Shown here: positions 24,338 through 36,302 of the stretch, piece by piece | Numbering within the stretch: the stretch's first letter is position 1 | Layout: every line of letters begins with the position of its first letter | Assembly: GCF_029227915.1 (NCBI RefSeq) | Contig: NC_079881.1 | Location: 28,931,501 to 28,995,500 of the forward strand | DNA: 64,000 nt | Direction of reading: 5' to 3' | Source: Hydractinia symbiolongicarpus | Lineage: Eukaryota > Cnidaria > Hydrozoa > Anthoathecata > Hydractiniidae | Position numbers and translations under genes: made by a program | Notes under the pieces: generated by a model | Databases searched by the model: none | What the model was told of the DNA's origin: nothing | The model's input: the letters and a program-made list of their open reading frames with translations, nothing else

Positions 24338-26163
24338 CATGAGACTTGTAGTTTTCAAAAATGTTTTCATTTTTGATGAGACGCTGATTAAAAGAAGTTT
24401 AATCGCCGGCAAACGAAAACCCGCCATTTCCCGTTAATCCCGGGCTTGGCCCGTTTAGTCAAAAGTATACAAAGAAAGTACCCAGGGAGTAAACTCATTT
24501 CTCGAACGATTTTTTATATTTTTTTTTCACCACTAAAACGCATGAGATTTGTAGTTTTCAAAAATGTTTTTATTTTTGAAGGGACGCTGAATAAAAGAAG
24601 ATTAATCGCCGGCAAACGAAAACCCGCCATTTCCCGTAAACCCCGGACTCGGCCCGTATAGTCAAAAGTATTCAAAGAAAGTACCCAGGGAGTAATCTCA
24701 TTTCCCGAACGATTTTTTAAATTACTTTTTCACCACTAAAACGCATGAGACTTGTAGTTTTCAAAATTGTTTTCATTTTTGAAGAGACGCTGAATAAAAG
24801 AAGTTTAATCGCCGGCAAACGAAAACCTGCGATTGCCCGTAAATCCCAGACTTGGCCTGTAAAGTCAAAAGTATACAAAAAAGTACCCAGGGAGTAAACT
24901 CATTTCCCGAACGATTTTTTAAATTTTTATATAACCACTAAAGCCCATGAGACTTTTGGTTTTCAAAAATGTTTTCATTTTTGATGAGACGCTGATTAAA
25001 AGAAGTTTAATCGCCTGCAAACGAAAACCCGCCATTTCCCGTAAATCCCGGTCTTGGCCCGTATAGTCAAAAGTATACAAAGAAAGTACCCAGGGAGTAA
25101 ACTCATTTCCCGAACGATTTTTTAAATTATTTTTTCACCACTAAAACGCATGAGACTTGTAGTTTTTTAAAATATTTTCATTTTTGATGAGAGGTTTAAT
25201 GAAAGAGGTTTAATTGCCGGAAAACGAAAACCAGCGATTTCCCCTAAATCCCGGGCTTGGCCCGTGTAGTCGAATGTATACAAAGAAAGTACCCTGTGAT
25301 TAAACTCATTTCCAGAACGATTTTTTAAATTATTTTTTCACCACTAAAACGCATAAAACTTGCAGTTTTCAAAAATGTTTTCATTTTTGATGAGACGCTG
25401 AATAAAAGAAGTTTTATCGCCGGCAAACGAAAACCCGCGATTTCCCGTAAATCCCGGGCTTGGCCCGTATAGTCAAAAGTATACAAAGAAAGTACCCACG
25501 GAGTAAACTCATTTCCCGAACGATTTTTTAAATTATTTTTTTACCACTAAAACGCATGAGACTTGTAGTTTTCAAACTTGTTTTCATTTTTGATGAGACG
25601 CTGAATAAAAGAAGTTTAATCGCCGGCAAACGAAAACCCACGATTTCCCGTAAATCCCGGGCTTGGCCCGTATAGTTGAATGTATATAAAGAAAGTACCC
25701 AAGGAGTAAACTGATTTCCCGAACGATTTTTTAAATTATTTCTGCACCACTAGAACGAATGAGACTTGTAGTTTTCAAAAATGTTTTCATTTTTGATGAG
25801 ACGCTGATTAAAAGAAGTTTAATCGCCTGCAAACGAAAACCCGCCATTTCCCGTAAATCCCGGTCTTGGCCCGTATAGTCAAAAGTATACAAAGAAAGTA
25901 CCCAGGAAGTAAACTCATTTTCGGAACGATTTTTTAAATTATTTTTTCACCACTAAAACGCATGAGACTTGTAGTTTTTTAAAATATTTTCATTTTTGAT
26001 GAGAGGTTTAATGAAAGAGGTTTAATTGCCGGAAAACGAAAACCAGCGATTTCCCCTAAATCCCGGGCTTGGCCCGTGTAGTCGAATGTATACAAAGAAA
26101 GTACCCTGTGATTAAACTCATTTCCAGAACGATTTTTTAAATTATTTTTTCACCACTAAAGCC
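24338..26163 (+). repeat. Higher-order repeat: 9-mer copy 1 (1826 bp)
   Basis: The unit starts with class f at 24338 and runs through w ('gagatttg', 'gaaggg'), e ('gaagagacgc'), f, g, h, a, a b/f chimera ('gaacgaatgag' then 'gctgattaaaag') and g. It repeats at 26164. Shared private variants include 'cccgtttagtcaaaag', 'tatatttttttttcacc', 'agtaatctcatttcc', 'taaatttttatataacc' and 'aatcgcctgcaaacg'. Confidence 0.92.
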
Positions 26164-27989
26164 CATGAGACTTGTAGTTTTCAAAAATGTTTTCATTTTT
26201 GATGAGACGCTGATTAAAAGAAGTTTAATCGCCGGCAAACGAAAACCCGCCATTTCCCGTTAATCCCGGGCTTGGCCCGTTTAGTCAAAAGTATACAAAG
26301 AAAGTACCCAGGGAGTAAACTCATTTCTCGAACGATTTTTTATATTTTTTTTTCACCACTAAAACGCATGAGATTTGTAGTTTTCAAAAATGTTTTTATT
26401 TTTGAAGGGACGCTGAATAAAAGAAGTTTAATCGCCGGCAAACGAAAACCCGCCATTTCCCGTAAACCCCGGACTCGGCCCGTATAGTCAAAAGTATTCA
26501 AAGAAAGTACCCAGGGAGTAATCTCATTTCCCGAACGATTTTTTAAATTACTTTTTCACCACTAAAACGCATGAGACTTGTAGTTTTCAAAATTGTTTTC
26601 ATTTTTGAAGAAACGCTGAATAAAAGAAGTTTAATCGCCGGCAAACGAAAACCTGCGATTGCCCGTAAATCCCAGACTTGGCCTGTAAAGTCAAAAGTAT
26701 ACAAAAAAGTACCCAGGGAGTAAACTCATTTCCCGAACGATTTTTTAAATTTTTATATAACCACTAAAGCCCATGAGACTTTTGGTTTTCAAAAATGTTT
26801 TCATTTTTGATGAGACGCTGATTAAAAGAAGTTTAATCGCCTGCAAACGAAAACCCGCCATTTCCCGTAAATCCCGGTCTTGGCCCGTATAGTCAAAAGT
26901 ATACAAAGAAAGTACCCAGGGAGTAAACTCATTTCCCGAACGATTTTTTAAATTATTTTTTCACCACTAAAACGCATGAGACTTGTAGTTTTTTAAAATA
27001 TTTTCATTTTTGATGAGAGGTTTAATGAAAGAGGTTTAATTGCCGGAAAACGAAAACCAGCGATTTCCCCTAAATCCCGGGCTTGGCCCGTGTAGTCGAA
27101 TGTATACAAAGAAAGTACCCTGTGATTAAACTCATTTCCAGAACGATTTTTTAAATTATTTTTTCACCACTAAAACGCATAAAACTTGCAGTTTTCAAAA
27201 ATGTTTTCATTTTTGATGAGACGCTGAATAAAAGAAGTTTTATCGCCGGCAAACGAAAACCCGCGATTTCCCGTAAATCCCGGGCTTGGCCCGTATAGTC
27301 AAAAGTATACAAAGAAAGTACCCACGGAGTAAACTCATTTCCCGAACGATTTTTTAAATTATTTTTTTACCACTAAAACGCATGAGACTTGTAGTTTTCA
27401 AACTTGTTTTCATTTTTGATGAGACGCTGAATAAAAGAAGTTTAATCGCCGGCAAACGAAAACCCACGATTTCCCGTAAATCCCGGGCTTGGCCCGTATA
27501 GTTGAATGTATATAAAGAAAGTACCCAAGGAGTAAACTGATTTCCCGAACGATTTTTTAAATTATTTCTGCACCACTAGAACGAATGAGACTTGTAGTTT
27601 TCAAAAATGTTTTCATTTTTGATGAGACGCTGATTAAAAGAAGTTTAATCGCCTGCAAACGAAAACCCGCCATTTCCCGTAAATCCCGGTCTTGGCCCGT
27701 ATAGTCAAAAGTATACAAAGAAAGTACCCAGGAAGTAAACTCATTTCCGGAACGATTTTTTAAATTATTTTTTCACCACTAAAACGCATGAGACTTGTAG
27801 TTTTTTAAAATATTTTCATTTTTGATGAGAGGTTTAATGAAAGAGGTTTAATTGCCGGAAAACGAAAACCAGCGATTTCCCCTAAATCCCGGGCTTGGCC
27901 CGTGTAGTCGAATGTATACAAAGAAAGTACCCTGTGATTAAACTCATTTCCAGAACGATTTTTTAAATTATTTTTTCACCACTAAAACG
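26164..27989 (+). repeat. Higher-order repeat: 9-mer copy 2 (1826 bp)
   Basis: It matches 24338-26163 at an offset of 1826 bp. Differences seen: 'agtttaatcgcc' against 'agattaatcgcc' near 24599, 'gaagaaacgc' against 'gaagagacgc', and 'tttccggaacg' against 'ttttcggaacg'. At 27990 it passes to class h instead of restarting f. Confidence 0.92.
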
Positions 27990-28798
27990 CATAAAACTTG
28001 CAGTTTTCAAAAATGTTTTCATTTTTGATGAGACGCTGAATAAAAGAAGTTTTATCGCCGGCAAACGAAAACCCGCGATTTCCCGTAAATCCCGGGCTTG
28101 GCCGTATAGTCAAAAGTATACAAAGAAAGTACCCAGGGAGTAAACTCATTTCCCGAACGATTTTTTAAATTATTTTTTTACCACTAAAACGCATGAGACT
28201 TGTAGTTTTCAAACTTGTTTTCATTTTTGATGAGACGCTGAATAAAAGAAGTTTAATCGCCGGCAAACGAAAACCCACGATTTCCCGTAAATCCCGGGCT
28301 TGGCCCGTATAGTCAAAGGTATACAAAGAAAATACCCAGGTAGTAAACTCATTTCCCGAACGATTTTTTAAATTATTATTTCACCACTAAAGCCCATGAG
28401 ACTTGTAGTTTTTAAAAATGTCTTCATTTTTGATGAGACGCTGAATAAAAGGAGTTTAATCGCCGGCAAACGAAAACCCGCCATTTCCCGTAAACCCCGG
28501 ATTCGGCCCATATAGTCAAAAGTATACAAAGAAAGTACCCAGGGAGTAAACTCATTTCCGAACGATTTTTTAAATTATTTTTTCACCACTAAAACGCATG
28601 AGACTTGTAGTTTTCAAAATTGTTTTCATTTTTGATGAGACGCTGAATAAAAGAAGTTTAATCGCCGGCAAACGAAAACCTGCGATTTCCCGTAAATCCC
28701 GGACTCAGCCTGTGAAGTCAAAAGTATACAAAAAAGTACCCAGGGAGTAAACTCATTTCCCGAACGATTTTTTAAATTATTATTTAACCATTAAAGCC
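27990..28798 (+). repeat. Satellite A linking stretch (h-a/c-d-e)
   Basis: Class h is followed by a monomer that starts as a ('caaacttg', 'cccacgatttcccg') and ends as c ('gtcaaaggtatacaaag', 'acccaggtagtaaac'). Then come d with 'aaaatgtcttc' and e with 'cggactcagcctgtgaag'. These bridge the 9-mer and 22-mer blocks. Confidence 0.75.
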
Positions 28799-31700
28799 CA
28801 TGAGACTTGAAGTTTTCAAAAATGTTTTCATTTTTGATGAGACGCTGATTAAAAGAAGTTTAATCGCCGGTAAACAAAAACCCGCCATTTCCCGTAAATC
28901 CCGGGCTTGGCCAGTATAGTTAAAAGTATACAAAGAAAGTACCCAGGGAGTAAACTCATTTCCCGAACGATTTTTTATATTATTTTTTCACCACTAAAAC
29001 GCATGAGATTTGTAGTTTTCAAAAATGTTTTCATTTTTGAAGGGACGCTGAATAAAAGAAGTTTAATTGCCGGCAAACAAAAACCCGCAAATTCCCGTAA
29101 ATCCCGGACTCGGCCCGTATAGTCAAAAGTATACAAAGAAAGTACCCAGGGAGTAAACTCATTTCCCGAACCATTTTTTAAATTATTTTTTCACCACTAA
29201 ATGGCATGAGACTTGTAGTTTTCAAAAATGTTTTCATTCTTTATGAGACGCTGAATAAAAGAAGTTTAATCGCCGGCAAACTAAAACCTGCGATTTCCCG
29301 TAAATCCCAGACTCAGCCCGTATAGTCAAAGGTATACAAAGAAAATACCCAGGGAGTAAACTCATTTCCCGAACGATTTTTTAAATTATTATTTCACCAC
29401 TAAAGCCCATGAGACTTGTAGTTTTTAAAAATGTTTTCATTTTTTAGGAGACGCTGAATAAAAGGAGTTTAATCGCCGGCAAACGAAAACCCGCCATTTC
29501 CCGTAAACCCCGGACTCGGACCGTAGAGTCAAAAGTATACAAAGAAAGTACCCAGGGAGTAAACTCATTTCCCGAACGATTTTTTAAATTATTTTTTCAC
29601 CACTAAAACGCATGAGACTTGTAGATTTCAAAAATTTTTTCATTTTTGATGAGACGCTTAATAAAAGAAGTTTAATCGCCGGCAAACGAAAACCTGCGAT
29701 TTCTCGTAAATCCCGTGCTTGGCCGTATAGTCAAAAGTATACAAAGAAAGTACCCAGGGAGTAAACTCATTTCCCGAACGATTTTTTAAATTATTTTTTC
29801 ACCACTAAAACGCATGAGACTTGTAGTTTTCAAACTTGTTTTCATTTTTGATGAGACGCTGAATAAAAGAAGTTTAATCGCCGGCAAACGAAAACCCACG
29901 ATTTCCCGTAAATCCCGGGTTTGGCCGGTATAGTTGAATGTATATAAAGAAAGTACCCAAGGAGTAAACTGATTTCCCGAACGATTTTTTAAATTACTTC
30001 TGCACCACTAGAACGAATGAGACTTGTAGTTTTCAAAAATGTTTTCATTTTTAATGAGACGCTTAATGAAAGAGGTTTAATCGCCGGCAAACGAAAACTC
30101 GCGATTTCCCGTAAATCCCGGGCTTGTCCCGTGTAGTCGAATGTATACAAATAAAGTACCCTGTGAGTAAACTCATTTCCAGAACGATTTTTTAAATTAT
30201 CTTTTCACCAATAAATCTCATGAGACTTGTAGTTTTCAAAAATGTTTTCATTTTTCATGAGACGCTGAATAAAAGAAGTTTAATCGCCGGCAAACGAAAA
30301 CCTGCGAATTCCCGTAAATCCCAGACTCGGCCCGTATAGTCAAAGGTATACAAAGAAAATACCCAGGTAGTAAACTCATTTCCCGAACGATTTTTTAAAT
30401 TATTATTTCACCACTAAAGCCCATGAGACTTGTAGTTTTTAAAAATTTTTTCATTTTTGATGAGACGCTGAATAAAAGGAGTTTAATCGCCGGCAAACGA
30501 AAACCCGCCATTTCACGTAAACCCCGGATTCGGCCCATATAGTCAAAAGTATACAAAGAAAGTACCCAGGGAGTAAACTCATTTCCCGAACGATTTTTTA
30601 AATTATTTTTTCACCACTAAAACGCATGAGACTTGTAGTTTTCAAAATTGTTTTCATTTTTGATGAGACGCTGAATAAAAGAAGTTTAATCGCCGGCAAA
30701 CGAAAACCTGCGATTTCCCGTAAATCCCGGACTCGGCCTGTAAAGTCAAAATTATACAAAAAAATACCCAGGGAGTAAACTCATTTCCCGAACGATTTTT
30801 TAAATTATTATTTAACCACTAAAGCCCATGAGACTTGTAGTTTTTAAAAATATTTTCATTTTTTAGGAGACACTGAATAAAAGGAGTTTAATCGCCGGCA
30901 AACGAAAACCCGCCATTTCCCGTAAACCCCGGACTCGGCCCGTATAGTCAAAAGTATACAAAGAAAGTACCCAGGAAGTAAACTCATTTCCCGAACGATT
31001 TTTTAAATTATCTTTTCACCAATAAATCGCATGAGACTTGTAGTTTTCAAAAATGTTTTCATTTTTCATGAGACGCTGAATAAAAGAAGTTTAATCGCCG
31101 GCAAACGAAAACCTGCGAATTCCCGTAAATCCCAGACTCGGCCCGTATAGTCAAAGGTATACAAAGAAAATACCCAGGTAGTAAACTCATTTCCCGAACG
31201 ATTTTTTAAATTATTATTTCACCACTAAAACGCATGAGACTTGTAGTTTTCAAACTTGTTTTCATTTTTGATGAGACGCTGAATAAAAGAAGTTTAATCG
31301 CTGGCAAACGAAAACCCACGATTTCCCGTAAATCCCGGGCTTGGCCCGTATAGTTGAATGTATATAAAGAAAGTACCCAAGGAGTAAACTGATTTCCCGA
31401 ACGATTTTTTAAATTATTTCTGCACCACTAGAACGAATGAGACTTGTAGTTTTTAAAAATGTTTTCATTTTTAATGAGACGCTTAATGAAAGAGGCTTAA
31501 TCGCCGGCAAACGAAAACTCGCGATTTCCCGTAAATCCCGGGCTTGTCCCGTATAGTCGAATGTATACAAATAAAGTACCCTGTGAGTAAACTCATTTCC
31601 AGAACGATTTTTTAAATTATCTTTTCACCAATAAATCGCATGAGACTTGTAGTTTTCGAAAATGTTTTCATTTTTCATGAGACGCTGAATAAAAGAAGTT

Positions 31701-33260
31701 TAATCGCCGGCAAACGAAAACCTGCGAATTCCCGTAAATCCCAGACTCGGCCCGTATAGTCAAAGGTATACAAAGAAAATACCCAGGTAGTAAACTCATT
31801 TCCCGAACGATTTTTTAAATTATTATTTCACCACTAAAGCCCATGAGACTTGTAGTTTTTAAAAATGTTTTCATTTTTGATGAGACGCTGAATAAAAGGA
31901 GTTTAATCGCCGGCAAACGAAAACCCGCCATTTCCCGTAAATCCCAGACTCGGCCTGTAAAGTCAAAAGTATACAAAAAAGTACCCAGGGAGTAAACTCA
32001 TTTCCCGAACGATTTTTTAAATTTTTATATAACCACTAAAGCCCATGAGACTTTTGGTTTTCAAAAATGTTTTCATTTTTGATGAGACGCTGATTAAAAG
32101 AAGTTTAATCGCCTGCAAACGAAAACCCGCCATTTCCCGTAAATCCCGGTCTTGGCCCGTATAGTCAAAAGTATACAAAGAAAGTACCCAGGGAGTAAAC
32201 TCATTTCCCGAACGATTTTTTAAATTATTTTTTCACCACTAAAACGCATGAGACTTGTAGTTTTTTAAAATATTTTCATTTTTGATGAGAGGTTTAATGA
32301 AAGAGGTTTAATTGCCGGAAAACGAAAACCAGCGATTTCCCCTAAATCCCGGGCTTGGCCCGTGTAGTCGAATGTATACAAAGAAAGTACCCTGTGATTA
32401 AACTCATTTCCAGAACGATTTTTTAAATTATTTTTTCACCACTAAAACGCATAAAACTTGCAGTTTTCAAAAATGTTTTCATTTTTGATGAGACGCTGAA
32501 TAAAAGAAGTTTTATCGCCGGCAAACGAAAACCCGCGATTTCCCGTAAATCCCGGGCTTGGCCGTATAGTCAAAAGTATACAAAGAAAGTACCCAGGGAG
32601 TAAACTCATTTCCCGAACGATTTTTTAAATTATTTTTTTACCACTAAAACGCATGAGACTTGTAGTTTTCAAACTTGTTTTCATTTTTGATGAGACGCTG
32701 AATAAAAGAAGTTTAATCGCCGGCAAACGAAAACCCACGATTTCCCGTAAATCCCGGGCTTGGCCCGTATAGTTGAATGTATATAAAGAAAGTACCCAAG
32801 GAGTAAACTGATTTCCCGAACGATTTTTTAAATTATTTCTGCACCACTAGAACGAATGAGACTTGTAGTTTTCAAAAATGTTTTCATTTTTAATGAGACG
32901 CTTGATGAAAGAGGTTTAATCGCCGGCAAACGAAAACCTGCGATTTCCCGTAAATCCAGGGCTTGTCCCGTATAGTCGAATGTATACAAATAAAGTATCC
33001 TGTGAGTAAACTCATTTCCAGAACGATTTTTTAAATTATCTTTTCACCAATAAATCGCATGAGACTTGTAGTTTTCAAAAATATTTTTATTTTTCATGAG
33101 ACGCTGAATAAAAGAAGTTTAATCGCCGGCAAACGAAAACCTGCGAATTCCCGTAAGTCCCAGACTTGGCCCGTATAGTCAAAGGTATACAAAGAAAATA
33201 CCCAGGTAGTAAACTCATTTCCCGAACGATTTTTTAAATTATTATTTCACCACTAAAGCC
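28799..33260 (+). repeat. Higher-order repeat: 22-mer copy 1 (4462 bp, full length)
   Basis: The unit begins with an f monomer carrying 'gagacttgaag' and 'ggtaaacaaaaacccgcc' at 28799, followed by w with 'ttggccagtatagttaaaag' before it, then c', d', s, a, b and further classes. The next unit starts at 33261. Monomer phase positions of two class b copies, 30016 and 31436, are 1420 bp (seven monomers) apart; copy 2 lacks exactly this interval. Confidence 0.9.
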
Positions 33261-36200
33261 CATGAGACTTGAAGTTTTCAAAAATGTTTTCATTTTTGAT
33301 GAGACGCTGATTAAAAGAAGTTTAATCGCCGGTAAACAAAAACCCGCCATTTCCCGTAAATCCCGGGCTTGGCCAGTATAGTTAAAAGTATACAAAGAAA
33401 GTACCCAGGGAGTAAACTCATTTCCCGAACGATTTTTTATATTATTTTTTCACCACTAAAACGCATGAGATTTGTAGTTTTCAAAAATGTTTTCATTTTT
33501 GAAGGGACGCTGAATAAAAGAAGTTTAATTGCCGGCAAACAAAAACCCGCAAATTCCCGTAAATCCCGGACTCGGCCCGTATAGTCAAAAGTATACAAAG
33601 AAAGTACCCAGGGAGTAAACTCATTTCCCGAACCATTTTTTAAATTATTTTTTCACCACTAAATGGCATGAGACTTGTAGTTTTCAAAAATGTTTTCATT
33701 TTTTATGAGACGCTGAATAAAAGAACTTTAATCGCCGGCAAACTAAAACCTGCGATTTCCCGTAAATCCCAGACTCAGCCCGTATAGTCAAAGGTATACA
33801 AAGAAAATACCCAGGGAGTAAACTCATTTCCCGAACGATTTTTTAAATTATTATTTCACCACTAAAGCCCATGAGACTTGTAGTTTTTAAAAATGTTTTC
33901 ATTTTTTAGGAGACGCTGAATAAAAGGAGTTTAATCGCCGGCAAACGAAAACCCGCCATTTCCCGTAAACCCCGGACTCGGACCGTAGAGTCAAAAGTAT
34001 ACAAAGAAAGTACCCAGGGAGTAAACTCATTTCCCGAACGATTTTTTAAATTATTTTTTCACCACTAAAACGCATGAGACTTGTAGATTTCAAAAATTTT
34101 TTCATTTTTGATGAGACGCTGAATAAAAGAAGTTTAATCGCCGGCAAACGAAAACCTGCGATTTCTCGTAAATCCCGTGCTTGGCCGTATAGTCAAAAGT
34201 ATACAAAGAAAGTACCCAGGGAGTAAACTCATTTCCCGAACGATTTTTTAAATTATTTTTTCACCACTAAAACGCATGAGACTTGTAGTTTTCAAACTTG
34301 TTTTCATTTTTGATGAGACGCTGAATAAAAGAAGTTTAATCGCCGGCAAACGAAAACCCACGATTTCCCGTAAATCCCGGGTTTGGCCGGTATAGTTGAA
34401 TGTATATAAAGAAAGTACCCAAGGAGTAAACTGATTTCCCGAACGATTTTTTAAATTATTTCTGCACCACTAGAACGAATGAGACTTGTAGTTTTTAAAA
34501 ATGTTTTCATTTTTAATGAGACGCTTAATGAAAGAGGCTTAATCGCCGGCAAACGAAAACTCGCGATTTCCCGTAAATCCCGGGCTTGTCCCGTATAGTC
34601 GAATGTATACAAATAAAGTACCCTGTGAGTAAACTCATTTCCAGAACGATTTTTTAAATTATCTTTTCACCAATAAATCGCATGAGACTTGTAGTTTTCG
34701 AAAATGTTTTCATTTTTCATGAGACGCTGAATAAAAGAAGTTTAATCGCCGGCAAACGAAAACCTGCGAATTCCCGTAAATCCCAGACTCGGCCCGTATA
34801 GTCAAAGGTATACAAAGAAAATACCCAGGTAGTAAACTCATTTCCCGAACGATTTTTTAAATTATTATTTCACCACTAAAGCCCATGAGACTTGTAGTTT
34901 TTAAAAATGTTTTCATTTTTGATGAGACGCTGAATAAAAGGAGTTTAATCGCCGGCAAACGAAAACCCGCCATTTCCCGTAAATCCCAGACTCGGCCTGT
35001 AAAGTCAAAAGTATACAAAAAAGTACCCAGGGAGTAAACTCATTTCCCGAACGATTTTTTAAATTTTTATATAACCACTAAAGCCCATGAGACTTTTGGT
35101 TTTCAAAAATGTTTTCATTTTTGATGAGACGCTGATTAAAAGAAGTTTAATCGCCTGCAAACGAAAACCCGCCATTTCCCGTAAATCCCGGTCTTGGCCC
35201 GTATAGTCAAAAGTATACAAAGAAAGTACCCAGGGAGTAAACTCATTTCCCGAACGATTTTTTAAATTATTTTTTCACCACTAAAACGCATGAGACTTGT
35301 AGTTTTTTAAAATATTTTCATTTTTGATGAGAGGTTTAATGAAAGAGGTTTAATTGCCGGAAAACGAAAACCAGCGATTTCCCCTAAATCCCGGGCTTGG
35401 CCCGTGTAGTCGAATGTATACAAAGAAAGTACCCTGTGATTAAACTCATTTCCAGAACGATTTTTTAAATTATTTTTTCACCACTAAAACGCATAAAACT
35501 TGCAGTTTTCAAAAATGTTTTCATTTTTGATGAGACGCTGAATAAAAGAAGTTTTATCGCCGGCAAACGAAAACCCGCGATTTCCCGTAAATCCCGGGCT
35601 TGGCCGTATAGTCAAAAGTATACAAAGAAAGTACCCAGGGAGTAAACTCATTTCCCGAACGATTTTTTAAATTATTTTTTTACCACTAAAACGCATGAGA
35701 CTTGTAGTTTTCAAACTTGTTTTCATTTTTGATGAGACGCTGAATAAAAGAAGTTTAATCGCCGGCAAACGAAAACCCACGATTTCCCGTAAATCCCGGG
35801 CTTGGCCCGTATAGTTGAATGTATATAAAGAAAGTACCCAAGGAGTAAACTGATTTCCCTAACGATTTTTTAAATTATTTCTGCACCACTAGAACGAATG
35901 AGACTTGTAGTTTTCAAAAATGTTTTCATTTTTAATGAGACGCTTGATGAAAGAGGTTTAATCGCCGGCAAACGAAAACCTGCGATTTCCCGTAAATCCA
36001 GGGCTTGTCCCGTATAGTCGAATGTATACAAATAAAGTATCCTGTGAGTAAACTCATTTCCAGAACGATTTTTTAAATTATCTTTTCACCAATAAATCGC
36101 ATGAGACTTGTAGTTTTCAAAAATATTTTTATTTTTCATGAGACGCTGAATAAAAGAAGTTTAATCGCCGGCAAACGAAAACCTGCGAATTCCCGTAAGT

Positions 36201-36302
36201 CCCAGACTTGGCCCGTATAGTCAAAGGTATACAAAGAAAATACCCAGGTAGTAAACTCATTTCCCGAACGATTTTTTAAATTATTATTTCACCACTAAAG
36301 CC
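33261..36302 (+). repeat. Higher-order repeat: 22-mer copy 2 with a 7-monomer deletion (3042 bp)
   Basis: The start (33261) and the first six monomers match copy 1. At the class b monomer 34478, six monomers in (1217 bp, the same spacing as 28799 to 30016), the sequence switches to that found at 31436 in copy 1 ('attatttctgcacc', 'tagtttttaaaaatg', 'aagaggcttaatc'). The loss is 4462-3042 = 1420 bp, exactly the b-to-b spacing in copy 1. Unequal crossing over between two class b monomers explains it. Confidence 0.9.
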
